Shown here: piece by piece, positions 46,129-54,608 of the stretch
Numbering within the stretch: position 1 is the stretch's first letter
Layout: each line of letters opens with the position of its first letter
Source: Cylindrospermum stagnale PCC 7417
GTDB lineage: Bacteria; Cyanobacteriota; Cyanobacteriia; Cyanobacteriales; Nostocaceae
Direction of reading: 5' to 3'
Assembly: GCF_000317535.1 (NCBI RefSeq)
Contig: NC_019757.1
Coordinates: forward strand, 5,421,501-5,485,500
DNA: 64,000 bases
The notes under the pieces: model-generated
What the model saw: the letters and a program-made list of their open reading frames with translations, nothing else
Database searches by the model: none
What the model was told of the DNA's origin: nothing
Made by a program: the position numbers and the translations under genes

Positions 46129-47973
46129 TTATATTTTCCATTGCCATTTTTGTTGGTTTTCATCCCATTTTACGGCTACTATTTCGGCTGGAGGATGGAG
46201 ACGATCACCACTTTTATCAAATTGAATAAGCCCCGTGACTCCTTTTAACTGTTTTTTCTTTTCTTTGAAATATTGATTCATGTGTGTAAGTAAAGCTTGG
46301 CTAGCTTGGCTACGATATTCTTCTATAACTTTTAAAATTATTAATACTGAATCAAAAGCTGTTGCACTGCGCCATGTTAAGTTTTCTGTTCCCCAAAACT
46401 GAGCGCCTATTTGACAAAAACTCTGTGCTATCAAATTAGAACTCTCGCACCCGTTTTCTTGACTCTGCCAATGCCAAGGAATACAAGCTATAATTGTGCG
46501 GTTATTTTGATTTGTGGCATTACACGGGTTTTGCTCATGAATCCAATGTAAAACATTATCATGATAAAAAGTTGCCGAGCCAGCTATTAAACAGTTATTG
46601 AGATTTAATCGGCTAATTAGCCCAGCATTATCGAGGGAATTCGGTTCAATTCCTCCATCGGGAATTATGATGATAATATCAACGTTATCTTCTCTAATAT
46701 TTTCTATATATTTTTGGACTTGATAATAATTTTCACTAATATAATTACATTCTTCTAGGAAAACAAATTTATCTTGATGTTGTTCTAGATATTTTTTAAT
46801 ACTGTTTCTGTAGGAAATACTGTAACTACTATTTTGATTATAGATAACAGCTACTTTTTGGGGAGGTTTGTTGGAAACTTTTTCTATCAAATAATTAGCA
46901 AGTTTTTTAGCATTGATATTATCTGGGGTAGTCAATCTAAAAAAAGATAAACTCTCACCTATAGATAATTCGGAAAGTTCATTAGATGTACTACTAGAAT
47001 TTACTAAAGTTAACCCTTTTTGCGTATAGAAGTGCAGTGCATTTTTGGTCATTTCGCTTGAGTAATGACCGATGATAGCAATCAGGTTTAATTGCGGTGC
47101 TAAGTCGGCTAACTTTTCTGCTGTTTGGTTATAGGGTGTGTATAAATTATTAGGATCATTAACAACTAGAATTTGTAAGGCTATTTGACTACATATCAAG
47201 GTCAAGAAGATATTAGGTCTGATATCATCTAAATTTATCTCTGTCCCTAAAGAAATTTTGTCAAAGCTTGGCAGATTAACTTGTAATTGTATTTGAGAAA
47301 TTCCTCGTAAAATCTCGGCAGCAACGTGACCTTGATTATGATAAAATGGGACAACTACAGCTAGAGTATAAATTTTTATACCTTTTCCTTGTAAAAAAGA
47401 TTTCTTATATTCAATTAAGCAGTTATTAATGTAGATTAATACTTCTGGATTACCAATGCCATAAATCTTTAGTTCTTGATTCCAAGCTATTAAAAAACAT
47501 TGAAATGCTTGGTAGTAAAGCCCTTGTTGATAAAAATTTGTTCCTTCAATCTGATATTTAACGATTTCTTGATTAGGTGGATAAAGAAAAATTTGTCTCC
47601 CAAAACTTCCTTGAAAGTTATCACTATTTAATTGAGGCGCAGGATTTAACTTATAACCTTTCTCTGGGTCGAGTAAAAAGTTAATAATTTTCACCCAATT
47701 GCCAGCTATCTCCTCTTGTTCAACGCGCATTAGATCTGAGAGTCTCGGATAAATGTTATTAGTTAATCGGTCTCTAACTTTTTGGTCAGGTAATTTGAAT
47801 ATATTAGCTATTTGTTGTCGAGACAATCCCAATAAAGAGTGACAAATAATTAGTCTATCTAGTTCACTGAGTTTCTTTCTATTAGCGATAGCAGCAATAG
47901 AATCTAAATCATGTAATAAAAGTTCAATGTTAATAGCTAGCTTTTCTATAACTTGCCGACAATGTTGACACAT
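46129..47973 (-). CDS. HTH domain fused to a periplasmic-binding-protein-fold ligand sensor
   Basis: 614 residues, no signal peptide and no membrane segment. Residues about 30-80 (LDRLIICHSLLGLSRQQIANIFKLPDQKVRDRLTNN in part) look like a sigma-region-4/LuxR type helix-turn-helix. A helical linker follows. From about 205 to the end is a type I periplasmic binding protein fold of the branched-chain amino acid class (LAVVVPFYHN, then IIGHYSSEMTKNAL, FFRLTTPDN, KVAVIYNQNSSYS). The receptor fold is thus cytoplasmic and tied to a DNA- or partner-binding domain. The ligand and target genes are unknown. It stands alone. Confidence 0.75.
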   Translation of the reverse strand: MCQHCRQVIEKLAINIELLLHDLDSIAAIANRKKLSELDRLIICHSLLGLSRQQIANIFKLPDQKVRDRLTNNIYPRLSDLMRVEQEEIAGNWVKIINFLLDPEKGYKLNPAPQLNSDNFQGSFGRQIFLYPPNQEIVKYQIEGTNFYQQGLYYQAFQCFLIAWNQELKIYGIGNPEVLIYINNCLIEYKKSFLQGKGIKIYTLAVVVPFYHNQGHVAAEILRGISQIQLQVNLPSFDKISLGTEINLDDIRPNIFLTLICSQIALQILVVNDPNNLYTPYNQTAEKLADLAPQLNLIAIIGHYSSEMTKNALHFYTQKGLTLVNSSSTSNELSELSIGESLSFFRLTTPDNINAKKLANYLIEKVSNKPPQKVAVIYNQNSSYSISYRNSIKKYLEQHQDKFVFLEECNYISENYYQVQKYIENIREDNVDIIIIIPDGGIEPNSLDNAGLISRLNLNNCLIAGSATFYHDNVLHWIHEQNPCNATNQNNRTIIACIPWHWQSQENGCESSNLIAQSFCQIGAQFWGTENLTWRSATAFDSVLIILKVIEEYRSQASQALLTHMNQYFKEKKKQLKGVTGLIQFDKSGDRLHPPAEIVAVKWDENQQKWQWKI

Positions 47974-48343
47974 ATTCAGATGTTTTCGTCTTTCTTCAAA
48001 ATGTTAGTCTGATTTTCAGTTCAGGTTATACTATTGATGTGGAAATAATTTCTACAGATGTCGTTATAAGTTGAGGTATGTCTGACGAATTTCACATCCA
48101 TGTTAATTCATCTAAAATCTCGCTGACTGAAATGCTGTCAGAACAAGTGTTTTGGCTTTCAACAATCTCAACAATCTAACGTAAAAGAAACTTCGTGAAA
48201 AACGCAATCTCTGCTATTTACATAGCAGCACATAGCAGTGTTATCAGCATCCATTCTAATTGAGAAAAGTGTTACGAATCCCTAAGTATGTGAGCTTAAA
48301 TGCATATAATATACACTTGTCATTGCTTATCCCTTACGGTCTC
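47974..48343. other. Gap of 370 bases, nothing recognised
   Basis: AT-rich sequence with short CATAGCAG repeats near 48221-48238. No ORF above background, no hairpin followed by T, and no Zur-like box found by eye. Confidence 0.5.
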
Positions 48344-49405
48344 TCATAACCTCGGCTCAAATTTTAGGTAAGTTCCTCCCAAACCTTCAACAATTGTTCG
48401 TGTATTGGCCGCCATCATTTTTTGATAGGTTTCCCCATCGCTTCCGGGTTTACCTAATCCATCAGTATAAAGTTCCCTTTTTGAAACTCTCACTTCTGCT
48501 TTTGTGGCTATAGACTCAATCAGATCGGGGTTAATTGTTGTTTTGGCAAAAATTGTCGGCACTTGAGCCTTTTGAATATTTTCAACTAAATCTCTCTCTC
48601 GTATATCTGTTAGTTTTGCGTTGGTGTTAACAGCTTTTAAAGTTCCTGCATAAGCAAGACCATAAGCTTTGACATAATAACCCAGTGCATTATCGGTTGT
48701 AACTAATGTGCGCTGCTTGTCGGGAATACTGGCAATTCTCAACTTGATCCAGCTATCTAGTTGGGTTAGTTCATTGGTAATTTGTTTGCTCTTACTACGA
48801 TAATTTTTAGCATTACTGGGTGCTAATTTTCCCAGATTGCGATTAATTACTTCTACCATTCTGATAGTATTTTTGGCATTATGCCAAAGATGAGGATCGG
48901 CGACTTTCTTGCCTTTTTTTAGAACTTTTTGTGGCTGAGGCACTGCAAGTTGACCAACGGCTATTTTGGGCGCAGGGTTTTTAGTCGCTTTAATTATTTT
49001 GAGCAAACTTGGTTCAAAATTATAGCCACTATAAAAAATAAGTTTAGCTTGCTCAATGGCTTTGCGGTCTTCTGGTTTTGGTTGATAAGTGTGGGGGTTT
49101 GCACCAGCGGAAATTAAGCAGGTGAGGTTAATTGTATTCCCCGCAACCTGTTTGGTTAAGTCACATAGCACGCTGCTAGTTGCCACAACTTGGGGAAGAT
49201 TTTTGTTCACCTTAGTGGGCTGAGTAGCCTGGGTGACGGAGGTATTTACTACTTGATTTCCACAGCCAACAAATCCAAATGTGAGTGCCAAAAGGGTGGC
49301 GCGTAAGAAGTTGTTTAGCGCCCCTGTCTTGAGGCATGGGGTGAATCTAAAATCCAAAATTGAGTGGCGGGAATTACCAGTAATTAAGCGGGCACTATCT
49401 TTCAC
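48344..49405 (-). CDS. Metal-binding lipoprotein of an ABC transporter (ZnuA/MntC family), orphan
   Basis: 353 residues. Lipobox-like FGFVGC (Cys48) after a hydrophobic stretch. Cluster A-I fold motifs: GANPHTYQP (His105), DPHLWHNAKNT (His172), VTTDNALGYY (Asp238 at the usual His/Glu ligand place) and LYTDGLG (Asp315), ending GSDGETYQKMMAANTRTIVEGLGG. The His-rich loop of typical ZnuA is replaced by a Lys-rich stretch before DPHLW. The inferred His-His-Asp-Asp set is unusual, so zinc versus manganese is open. No permease or ATPase gene adjoins it. Confidence 0.82.
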   Translation of the reverse strand: MKDSARLITGNSRHSILDFRFTPCLKTGALNNFLRATLLALTFGFVGCGNQVVNTSVTQATQPTKVNKNLPQVVATSSVLCDLTKQVAGNTINLTCLISAGANPHTYQPKPEDRKAIEQAKLIFYSGYNFEPSLLKIIKATKNPAPKIAVGQLAVPQPQKVLKKGKKVADPHLWHNAKNTIRMVEVINRNLGKLAPSNAKNYRSKSKQITNELTQLDSWIKLRIASIPDKQRTLVTTDNALGYYVKAYGLAYAGTLKAVNTNAKLTDIRERDLVENIQKAQVPTIFAKTTINPDLIESIATKAEVRVSKRELYTDGLGKPGSDGETYQKMMAANTRTIVEGLGGTYLKFEPRL

Positions 49406-49437
49406 AAATCGGCTTTAGAAATTTTAAAATTAATAAA

Positions 49438-49456
49438 GGCACAGCATTGCTGTGCC
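49438..49456 (-). terminator. Hairpin after the small CxCxxC protein gene
   Basis: GGCACAGCATTGCTGTGCC forms an 8-9 bp stem. On the minus strand it is followed by TTTATTAATTTT. It lies 28 bases after the stop of the next gene. Confidence 0.65.
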
Positions 49457-49483
49457 CCTAAAATATTCAACATTTTAACTTTA

Positions 49484-49756
49484 TTAAAAGTCAACAACAG
49501 GTAATTTACCTTGCAGCATCTGAAATTTAGACTGAACGCAGCTACCACAATTGCAACCAAGTTGATCAATTATTGTATTTGTTGCTTGAGTCAACTTTGG
49601 TGTTGCCAATTGGGAAATTGGTTGTGCAGATACTACTGCAATCATTTGTGTAGTAGGTGCAGATTTCAGGCTGAATGCATGGGACGGATTGACCACCAGT
49701 AGCATAGATGCCAGAAATGCCGGACAAGCAAGCAAAATTAGTTTGGCTATGTTCAT
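49484..49756 (-). CDS. Small exported protein with C-terminal CxCxxC motif
   Basis: 90 residues. Signal peptide 1-27 (MNIAKLILLACPAFLASMLL, cleavage near SHA-FS). The mature part is short and Thr/Gln-rich, with a C-terminal LGCNCGSCVQSKFQMLQG segment. The three close cysteines suggest metal or thiol chemistry. The protein at 54609-54971 has the same layout with FGCDCPPCLNAVRKMRG. No named family recognised. It lies directly upstream of the metal-binding lipoprotein gene. Confidence 0.7.
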   Translation of the reverse strand: MNIAKLILLACPAFLASMLLVVNPSHAFSLKSAPTTQMIAVVSAQPISQLATPKLTQATNTIIDQLGCNCGSCVQSKFQMLQGKLPVVDF

Positions 49757-49834
49757 AATTTACGCATAGGGGCTGCTGCTGATACAGCATAGCCAATTTA
49801 TTAGTTACATTCAACCTCAATTAGTGCGCGTTGC

Positions 49835-50941
49835 TTAACTACGTTTGAAACCTTGACCTGGTAATACTTTTGACCAAATGAGTAGTTCGCCTTGTTCTCC
49901 ACCTGCGGCGAGTAGGGGCGGGGTCTCCCCGCCCTGATTTGGCTGATTCGGGGTCTCCCCGCCCTGACTGGGATGCCAAGCTAGGGTAGAAAAGCCGGCG
50001 GAAACACCTGTGATAATTTGGGATACTTCCTGGGCTTTGTTCCACAAACACAACCAGCCATCAGCTGCGGCGGAGGCGAGTAGGAAGCTTTTGGGTGCAA
50101 AGGCGATCGCATTTATCACATCGACATGATTAGTTAAAATTCGCGATTCCCAACCCAATGATTCATCCTCTGACTTCTCCCACACCACAATCCCCTCCAC
50201 GCTAGAGGAAGCAAGAAGAGGCGCACTTTGTTTGCTGGTAGCTTCTGACCATGCCAATTGACGAATTTTCCCAGGGAAGCCACGCATTACCCAAGGGTCG
50301 GGGTTCTCCCACTCCAAAACGGTAACGCTGCGATCCATGTTCCCGGAAGCTAGATATTTACCATCAGGCGACCAAGCCATAGCTACACTGACAGTAGGCA
50401 TCGAGAGTACGTATGGTTCGTCATCCCAGTTTTGAGTGTCCCAAATTTTGACACCTTGATAGCCGCTAATAGCTAGATATTGCCCATCAGGTCGCCAATC
50501 AATACCCAAGACTGAGGAGTTTTCAAAATTTAAGGTGATGACAATCTCTGATGTATCGGCATCCCACACTTGGACGTATCGCCCCAAACTAAAAGCTAGT
50601 AGGTTCTTGGTGTGACTCCAAGCTAGCTTGTCAACCCAAGCGGGGGCATTTTCTAAAGTGGCGATTAATTCGTTTTCTCGCCAAATTTTCAAGAGTCCAT
50701 CCTGTCCGCCAACAGCTAAAAATTTACCATCTGGGGAAAAGGCTACGCAGTCTACTGATTTACCGTTTCCAGTCTGCAAGGTGGTGAGTTCGCCATCATC
50801 CCACAACACAACTTCTCCAGCAGCGGAAGTTGCTGCTAAGGTTTTACCTTGTGGTTTCCAGGCGATCGCTGTTACATAATCTGCAAGCGTGCCTGAATAG
50901 AGTTGTTCAAATTCTTTAGATTTGTTGGTGGTAGAGTTCAT
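49835..50941 (-). CDS. WD40 repeat protein
   Basis: 368 residues from the ATG 50941 (MNSTTNKSKEF); the frame is open for 20 codons further but those translate the untranslated leader. About seven WD-type blades are seen (VTAIAWKPQGKTLAATSAAG, VDCVAFSPDGKFLAVGGQDG, VLGIDWRPDGQYLAISG, VAMAWSPDGKYLASGNMD, IAFAPKSFLLASAAADG), giving one propeller. Near residue 335 two copies of a GGGGTCTCCCCGCCCTGA-type repeat add SQGGETPNQPNQGGETPPLL in frame. It follows the COG0523 gene in the same direction, suggesting co-transcription. Confidence 0.88.
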   Translation of the reverse strand: MNSTTNKSKEFEQLYSGTLADYVTAIAWKPQGKTLAATSAAGEVVLWDDGELTTLQTGNGKSVDCVAFSPDGKFLAVGGQDGLLKIWRENELIATLENAPAWVDKLAWSHTKNLLAFSLGRYVQVWDADTSEIVITLNFENSSVLGIDWRPDGQYLAISGYQGVKIWDTQNWDDEPYVLSMPTVSVAMAWSPDGKYLASGNMDRSVTVLEWENPDPWVMRGFPGKIRQLAWSEATSKQSAPLLASSSVEGIVVWEKSEDESLGWESRILTNHVDVINAIAFAPKSFLLASAAADGWLCLWNKAQEVSQIITGVSAGFSTLAWHPSQGGETPNQPNQGGETPPLLAAGGEQGELLIWSKVLPGQGFKRS

Positions 50942-50978
50942 ATCTGTACACAGGGCAAGTAGGGAAGAGGAAAATGAA

Positions 50979-51043
50979 ACCACAGATAAACACAGATGCA
51001 CACAGATAATTCATCTGTGTAAATCTTGTGGTGCATCTGTGGT
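50979..51043. repeat. Inverted repeat between the WD40 and COG0523 genes
   Basis: Arms built from ACCACAGATAAACACAGATG and its complement-like CATCTGTGGTG, with a second pair ACACAGAT/ATCTGTGT inside. It is a common dispersed cyanobacterial repeat and can form a hairpin in the intergenic mRNA. Confidence 0.75.
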
Positions 51044-51099
51044 GCTTAATATCCTGATTTTGGATTTTTACCAGAACTTATTAACACTCACGCTGGTAT

Positions 51100-52071
51100 T
51101 TAAGCTAGACAGGCGAGAAAATCTTGCTTGAGTTGGGCTTCATCCAGATTGCGACCGATGAAAACTAATTCATTTTTCCGGGTTTCGCTGTCTTTCCAAG
51201 GGCGATCTGGTTTACCATCAAATATCATGTGTACTCCTTGAAAGACAAAGCGATTATCTTCGCCGGCGATGTTCAAAATGCCTTTCATGCGGAAGATATC
51301 TGGCCCTTGGGTACGCAGTAACTCGCCAATCCAATCGTTTAATTTTTCCCCATCTAATGCGCCTTTTTCGACTAAAGCTACAGAAAAGACGCTTTCGTCA
51401 TGTACGTGGGCATCTTCTCCTAAGAAGTTTGGATCAATTTCCAAAGCACGGTCTAAATCAAAGGCTTTGACGCCTAACAAAGCATCCATTGCTAGTTCAG
51501 AATTGTGGGTGCGGTAGATTTTAGCGATCGCATTCATCGCCCGAATCCGTTTTTCTAATTCTTCTAAAACTTCTGGCGTGACTAAATCTGTTTTATTTAG
51601 TAAAATCACATCGGCAAAGGCAATCTGCTCTTGTGCTTCGTCTGCTTCCCAATGTTGCCAGATATGCTTGGCATCCACCACCGTGACTACTGCATCGAGA
51701 GACATTTTATTTTGCAAATCTTCATCTACAAAAAACGACTGAATCACAGGGGCAGGGTCAGCTAGTCCAGTCGTTTCAATTACTAAATGGTCAAATTTAT
51801 CACGCCGCTTCATCAAGTTGCCAATGATCCGAATCAAGTCGCCCCGTACTGTACAGCAGATGCAGCCGTTATTCATTTCAAAGATTTCTTCGTCCGCATC
51901 AATAACTAGTTGATTATCAATGCCCACTTCCCCAAATTCATTAACGATCACAGCAACTTTTTTGCCGTGTTCGTAAGTGAGAATGTGATTGAGTAGGGTT
52001 GTTTTGCCTGCTCCTAAATAGCCAGTTAAAACGGTTACAGGTACTGAATTCGATGTTTCCGCAGCAATCAT
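51100..52071 (-). CDS. COG0523 (CobW/ZNG1-type) zinc metallochaperone GTPase
   Basis: 323 residues. Walker A GYLGAGKTT starts at residue 17, the metal motif GCICC gives Cys70, Cys72 and Cys73, Walker B-like ETTGLADP is at 99-106, and the guanine motif NKTD is at 159-162. A His/Asp stretch DAHVHDE lies near 215, and the CobW C-terminal domain ends FIGRNLDEAQLKQDF. Family members use GTP to deliver zinc to client enzymes when zinc is scarce. A Zur-like box 17-31 bases upstream of the start supports that role. Confidence 0.92.
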   Translation of the reverse strand: MIAAETSNSVPVTVLTGYLGAGKTTLLNHILTYEHGKKVAVIVNEFGEVGIDNQLVIDADEEIFEMNNGCICCTVRGDLIRIIGNLMKRRDKFDHLVIETTGLADPAPVIQSFFVDEDLQNKMSLDAVVTVVDAKHIWQHWEADEAQEQIAFADVILLNKTDLVTPEVLEELEKRIRAMNAIAKIYRTHNSELAMDALLGVKAFDLDRALEIDPNFLGEDAHVHDESVFSVALVEKGALDGEKLNDWIGELLRTQGPDIFRMKGILNIAGEDNRFVFQGVHMIFDGKPDRPWKDSETRKNELVFIGRNLDEAQLKQDFLACLA

Positions 52072-52087
52072 AATTTCAAAGCAGCTT

Positions 52088-52102
52088 TGATAATCATTAT
52101 CT
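52088..52102. promoter_or_regulatory. Zur (FurB) box upstream of the COG0523 gene
   Basis: TGATAATCATTATCT is a near-perfect 7-1-7 inverted repeat matching the AT-rich box bound by cyanobacterial Zur. It sits between the stop of the alpha/beta hydrolase gene and the COG0523 start, so repression by zinc-loaded Zur is likely. The related Fur box is similar, so a Fur site cannot be excluded by eye. Confidence 0.75.
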
Positions 52103-52104
52103 GC

Positions 52105-53088
52105 CTATGATAACCCTTTTAAAAAAGGCAGTATTGCTTCTGCCAAAACATCTGGATATTCTTCATGCAGTCCTAAGGAACCAGGAATCACGACACTGCT
52201 AACATTTGGTAACGCTGCTAAGGCATCCATCTCTAGCCGTGATTTGGGGGGGCTGGATTCCCCAATGATGACTTTTAGGGGGATAGATAGCGATGGGCTT
52301 CGCCCCGCCGTAGGCGATGGGCTACGCCCCGCTGGAAGTGATGGGCTACGCCCCGCTGGAAGCGATCGCACAAGTGTGAGAAACTCGGATTGGTCGCGGA
52401 CAGGATCAATATTGCCTGTGACAAAGGCAGCAGAACCGAATCTCGCTCCCGGTATTTGCGTTGTTTGCCATTTCTGTTTGATGAAACTGGGTGTGAGTTT
52501 AGTCGCATCGGTGAAGACGTGGCGACCGTACATAAAACTTAAGAAAGAGGGGGAGGTGTTGAGTTGATAGATTGCTTGACCGAGAAGTGGCGATCGCACC
52601 AATCCCCTCACCATACCAGCTATCTGTTGACTTGCGCCCATTGTCGGCAAAGGGCCGCGCCAAGTGGGGGCCGCTAACACAATCCGTGAAAATACATCTG
52701 GTTGCCTAAAAGCTAGCTGCAACACATAACCAGCCGCATGACCAGCAGCGACCACGCTAATGGGCATTTTAAACGCAAATCTGACGAAATCCGCCAAAAA
52801 TTGGTGATATAAAGCTGGTTTATAATCTAAATTCGCTCGGTCAGATTCCCCAAAACCCGGCCAATCTACGGCGACAACTTGAAAATGGGGAGCTAGTAAT
52901 TTAGCGAGTTCACCCATTTCTAATCGTGAGGAAACGGTGCTGAAAGCTGGGAGGAGCAATAGTGGAGAACCTTGGCCAAGGGTTTCATAAATCACACCCA
53001 ATTCCTGATTTTCCCAATTCCAGAGATATTCTTCAATTACGCCCCCAAAGCCGGTACTAGCAGGGACATTTAAAAATCTTGTAGACAT
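52105..53088 (-). CDS. Alpha/beta hydrolase fold protein lacking the nucleophile Ser
   Basis: 327 residues. The fold is clear (SPLLLLPAFSTVSS, then VVAVDWPGFGESDR as the oxyanion/strand 4 region, and late LHEEYPDVLAEAI with the candidate catalytic His). The nucleophile elbow, however, reads AAGHAAGYV, so the expected GxSxG serine is Ala. Residues about 240-265 (LPAGRSPSLPAGRSPSPTAG) are encoded by three 24-bp repeats at 52292-52363 ending next to a HIP1 site. It may be a non-hydrolytic or pseudoenzyme member. The downstream neighbour is the COG0523 gene. Confidence 0.8.
   Translation of the reverse strand: MSTRFLNVPASTGFGGVIEEYLWNWENQELGVIYETLGQGSPLLLLPAFSTVSSRLEMGELAKLLAPHFQVVAVDWPGFGESDRANLDYKPALYHQFLADFVRFAFKMPISVVAAGHAAGYVLQLAFRQPDVFSRIVLAAPTWRGPLPTMGASQQIAGMVRGLVRSPLLGQAIYQLNTSPSFLSFMYGRHVFTDATKLTPSFIKQKWQTTQIPGARFGSAAFVTGNIDPVRDQSEFLTLVRSLPAGRSPSLPAGRSPSPTAGRSPSLSIPLKVIIGESSPPKSRLEMDALAALPNVSSVVIPGSLGLHEEYPDVLAEAILPFLKGLS
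52292..52363. repeat. Three tandem 24-bp repeats inside the alpha/beta hydrolase gene
   Basis: Units beginning GATGGGCTACGCCCCGC follow one another at 52292, 52316 and 52340. They keep the reading frame (8 residues each, RSPSLPAG). A relative of the first unit is at 62240-62271. Confidence 0.9.
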
Positions 53089-53187
53089 TTTCCTTCAATT
53101 TCACTAGCTTTTTAGTTGGTAATTGGTAATTGCTTTTATCCGATTAATTACCACCAGAGCGAATATATTGAGCCTTGCTAATCAGCT

Positions 53188-53628
53188 TTAATTAGAAATA
53201 TCTAACTTGCATTCCAAAGCTTTTTTTTGCATAGTTTTGAAAATATTATAAAACCCATTAGCGCGGGAAGGTGTCAAACTGACATTTAAACCAGTTTCTT
53301 GAATAAAATCTGGGGCGAGTTGGACAATTTCTGTGGGTGTTAGACCATTTAACCCTTCCATCAACAGCCCTACTAACCCTTTGGTTAACTGAGAATCAGA
53401 ATCGCCCTGAAACGCCACCTTGCCATCATCTAGCGCTGCGGTAACATAAACCTGAGAAACGCAACCAGGAACTTTGTTTTCTGGGACTTTATCAGATTCT
53501 GGAAACGCCGGCAGCTTCTGAGCATACCAAATTAGCTGTTCATAGCGGCGCTTTGGTTCAGCAGCGCGTTGAAAGCGTTGGACAATTTTAGCAAGCGCTG
53601 GGGGTAGGGAATCAATAGTTGAGGACAT
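53188..53628 (-). CDS. sufE: SufE sulfur-transfer protein
   Basis: 146 residues, normal length. The active cysteine is Cys56 in KVPGCVSQVYV. Other family marks: RYEQLIWYAQKLPAF, then FQGDSDSQLTKGLVGLL, and SPSRANGFYNIF-like LTPSRANGFYNIFKTM. SufE accepts persulfide from SufS and passes it to the SufBCD scaffold for Fe-S cluster assembly. The gene stands alone, about 100 bp from the hydrolase gene. Confidence 0.93.
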   Translation of the reverse strand: MSSTIDSLPPALAKIVQRFQRAAEPKRRYEQLIWYAQKLPAFPESDKVPENKVPGCVSQVYVTAALDDGKVAFQGDSDSQLTKGLVGLLMEGLNGLTPTEIVQLAPDFIQETGLNVSLTPSRANGFYNIFKTMQKKALECKLDISN

Positions 53629-54082
53629 AACAGAAGCGGGAAATAATCACTATGAGTTTGAGTGTAAATTATCTTGAGAGCGATTGCTCCTAGATTTCAG
53701 CTTGGCTTACTACCTTCTATTTTAGCGATTGCCGACCGCCATTGACATAAAATCCCCTATAGCGATCCTAAATTAGATGTGTTCGCGGAGTGTGCCGTAG
53801 GCATCACATCTCTTTTTTCTCTTCCTCTGCGCTCTCTGCGTCTCTGTAGTTCGTTAAAAACATACTGCTGTTCACAACTCAAATAGGATTGCTATATCAG
53901 CCAGTAATAGTATTGCTGAATACAAAAAATTTTCCCCTAAGTAACATCAATACGGGAACAGTTTAGATTAAGCATTTAGAATAAACGTTAAATATTAATG
54001 CAAAATCGCGATTTCTCTTGAAATTTCTTCGGTAATTCTCAGATTATATTTGCAATAATTCAAAATTTCAGGAGCAAATCAG
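53629..54082. other. Gap upstream of psaK
   Basis: No gene. Near 53777-53810 is a short palindromic repeat with TGTGTTCGCGGAGTGTGCC. The psaK promoter must lie in the AT-rich part 53930-54070; I see no clear -10/-35 pair. TTCAGGAGCAAATCA is the ribosome-binding site. Confidence 0.6.
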
Positions 54083-54343
54083 GTGTTTACCTCAACATTA
54101 CTCGCTGCTGTGCCCTCAAACCTGGAATGGAGTCCCACCATTGGCATTATTATGATTCTTGCCAATATTTTGGCGATCGCTATTGGCAAATTTACCATTA
54201 ACTATCCCAGCACAGAACCAGCCTTACCCGCAGCCAATTTCTTTGGTGGTTTTGGTTTACCAGCCGTACTCGCAACTACCTCCTTTGGGCATATCTTAGG
54301 AGCAGGCATCATTTTAGGGCTGCATAACATCGGCAGAATCTAA
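54083..54343 (+). CDS. psaK: Photosystem I reaction centre subunit X
   Basis: 86 residues from a GTG start with AGGAG 8 bases upstream. A short N-terminal presequence is probably cleaved near LLAA-VPSN. Two transmembrane helices (about 18-38 and 60-80) are joined by the loop INYPSTEPALPAANFFGGFG, the conserved PsaK pattern ending FGHILGAGIILGL. It binds chlorophyll and carotenoid at the edge of PSI, where it affects trimer-edge antenna contacts. Single gene with its own terminator. Confidence 0.95.
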   Translation: MFTSTLLAAVPSNLEWSPTIGIIMILANILAIAIGKFTINYPSTEPALPAANFFGGFGLPAVLATTSFGHILGAGIILGLHNIGRI

Positions 54344-54392
54344 GAATTTACCGAAGTTTTCCTGCAAGTAATGATTGTTTTGTCTCAAGCTA

Positions 54393-54420
54393 AGAGCCAG
54401 AGAAATAACTCTCTGGCTCT
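54393..54420 (+). terminator. Rho-independent terminator after psaK
   Basis: Stem AGAGCCAGAGA/TCTCTGGCTCT with loop AATAAC, followed by TTTT. Confidence 0.9.
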
Positions 54421-54608
54421 TTTATATCGCCATAGTAAATCGCTCAGGACTTATGTAGCAGATGCTAGAAACCAAATTTATTCGTAAATATTTGGTGACA
54501 AAGCCGACGATTTTTCCTAGAAACAGAGTCTCTATTAGCTTTTGATTGTTTACGGGTCTCAGGTAAAGATAAATACTATTTTCGTGATTCTAGTTACTGG
54601 ACAGTTTA

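Noticed and set aside
48344-49405. Loss of the third metal ligand in the ZnuA-like protein
   Set aside because: On closer alignment Asp238 occupies the His/Glu place, so the site is altered rather than missing a ligand.
52244-52567. 107-codon plus-strand ORF with GLRPAGSD repeats
   Set aside because: It is the other strand of the 24-bp repeats inside the alpha/beta hydrolase gene.
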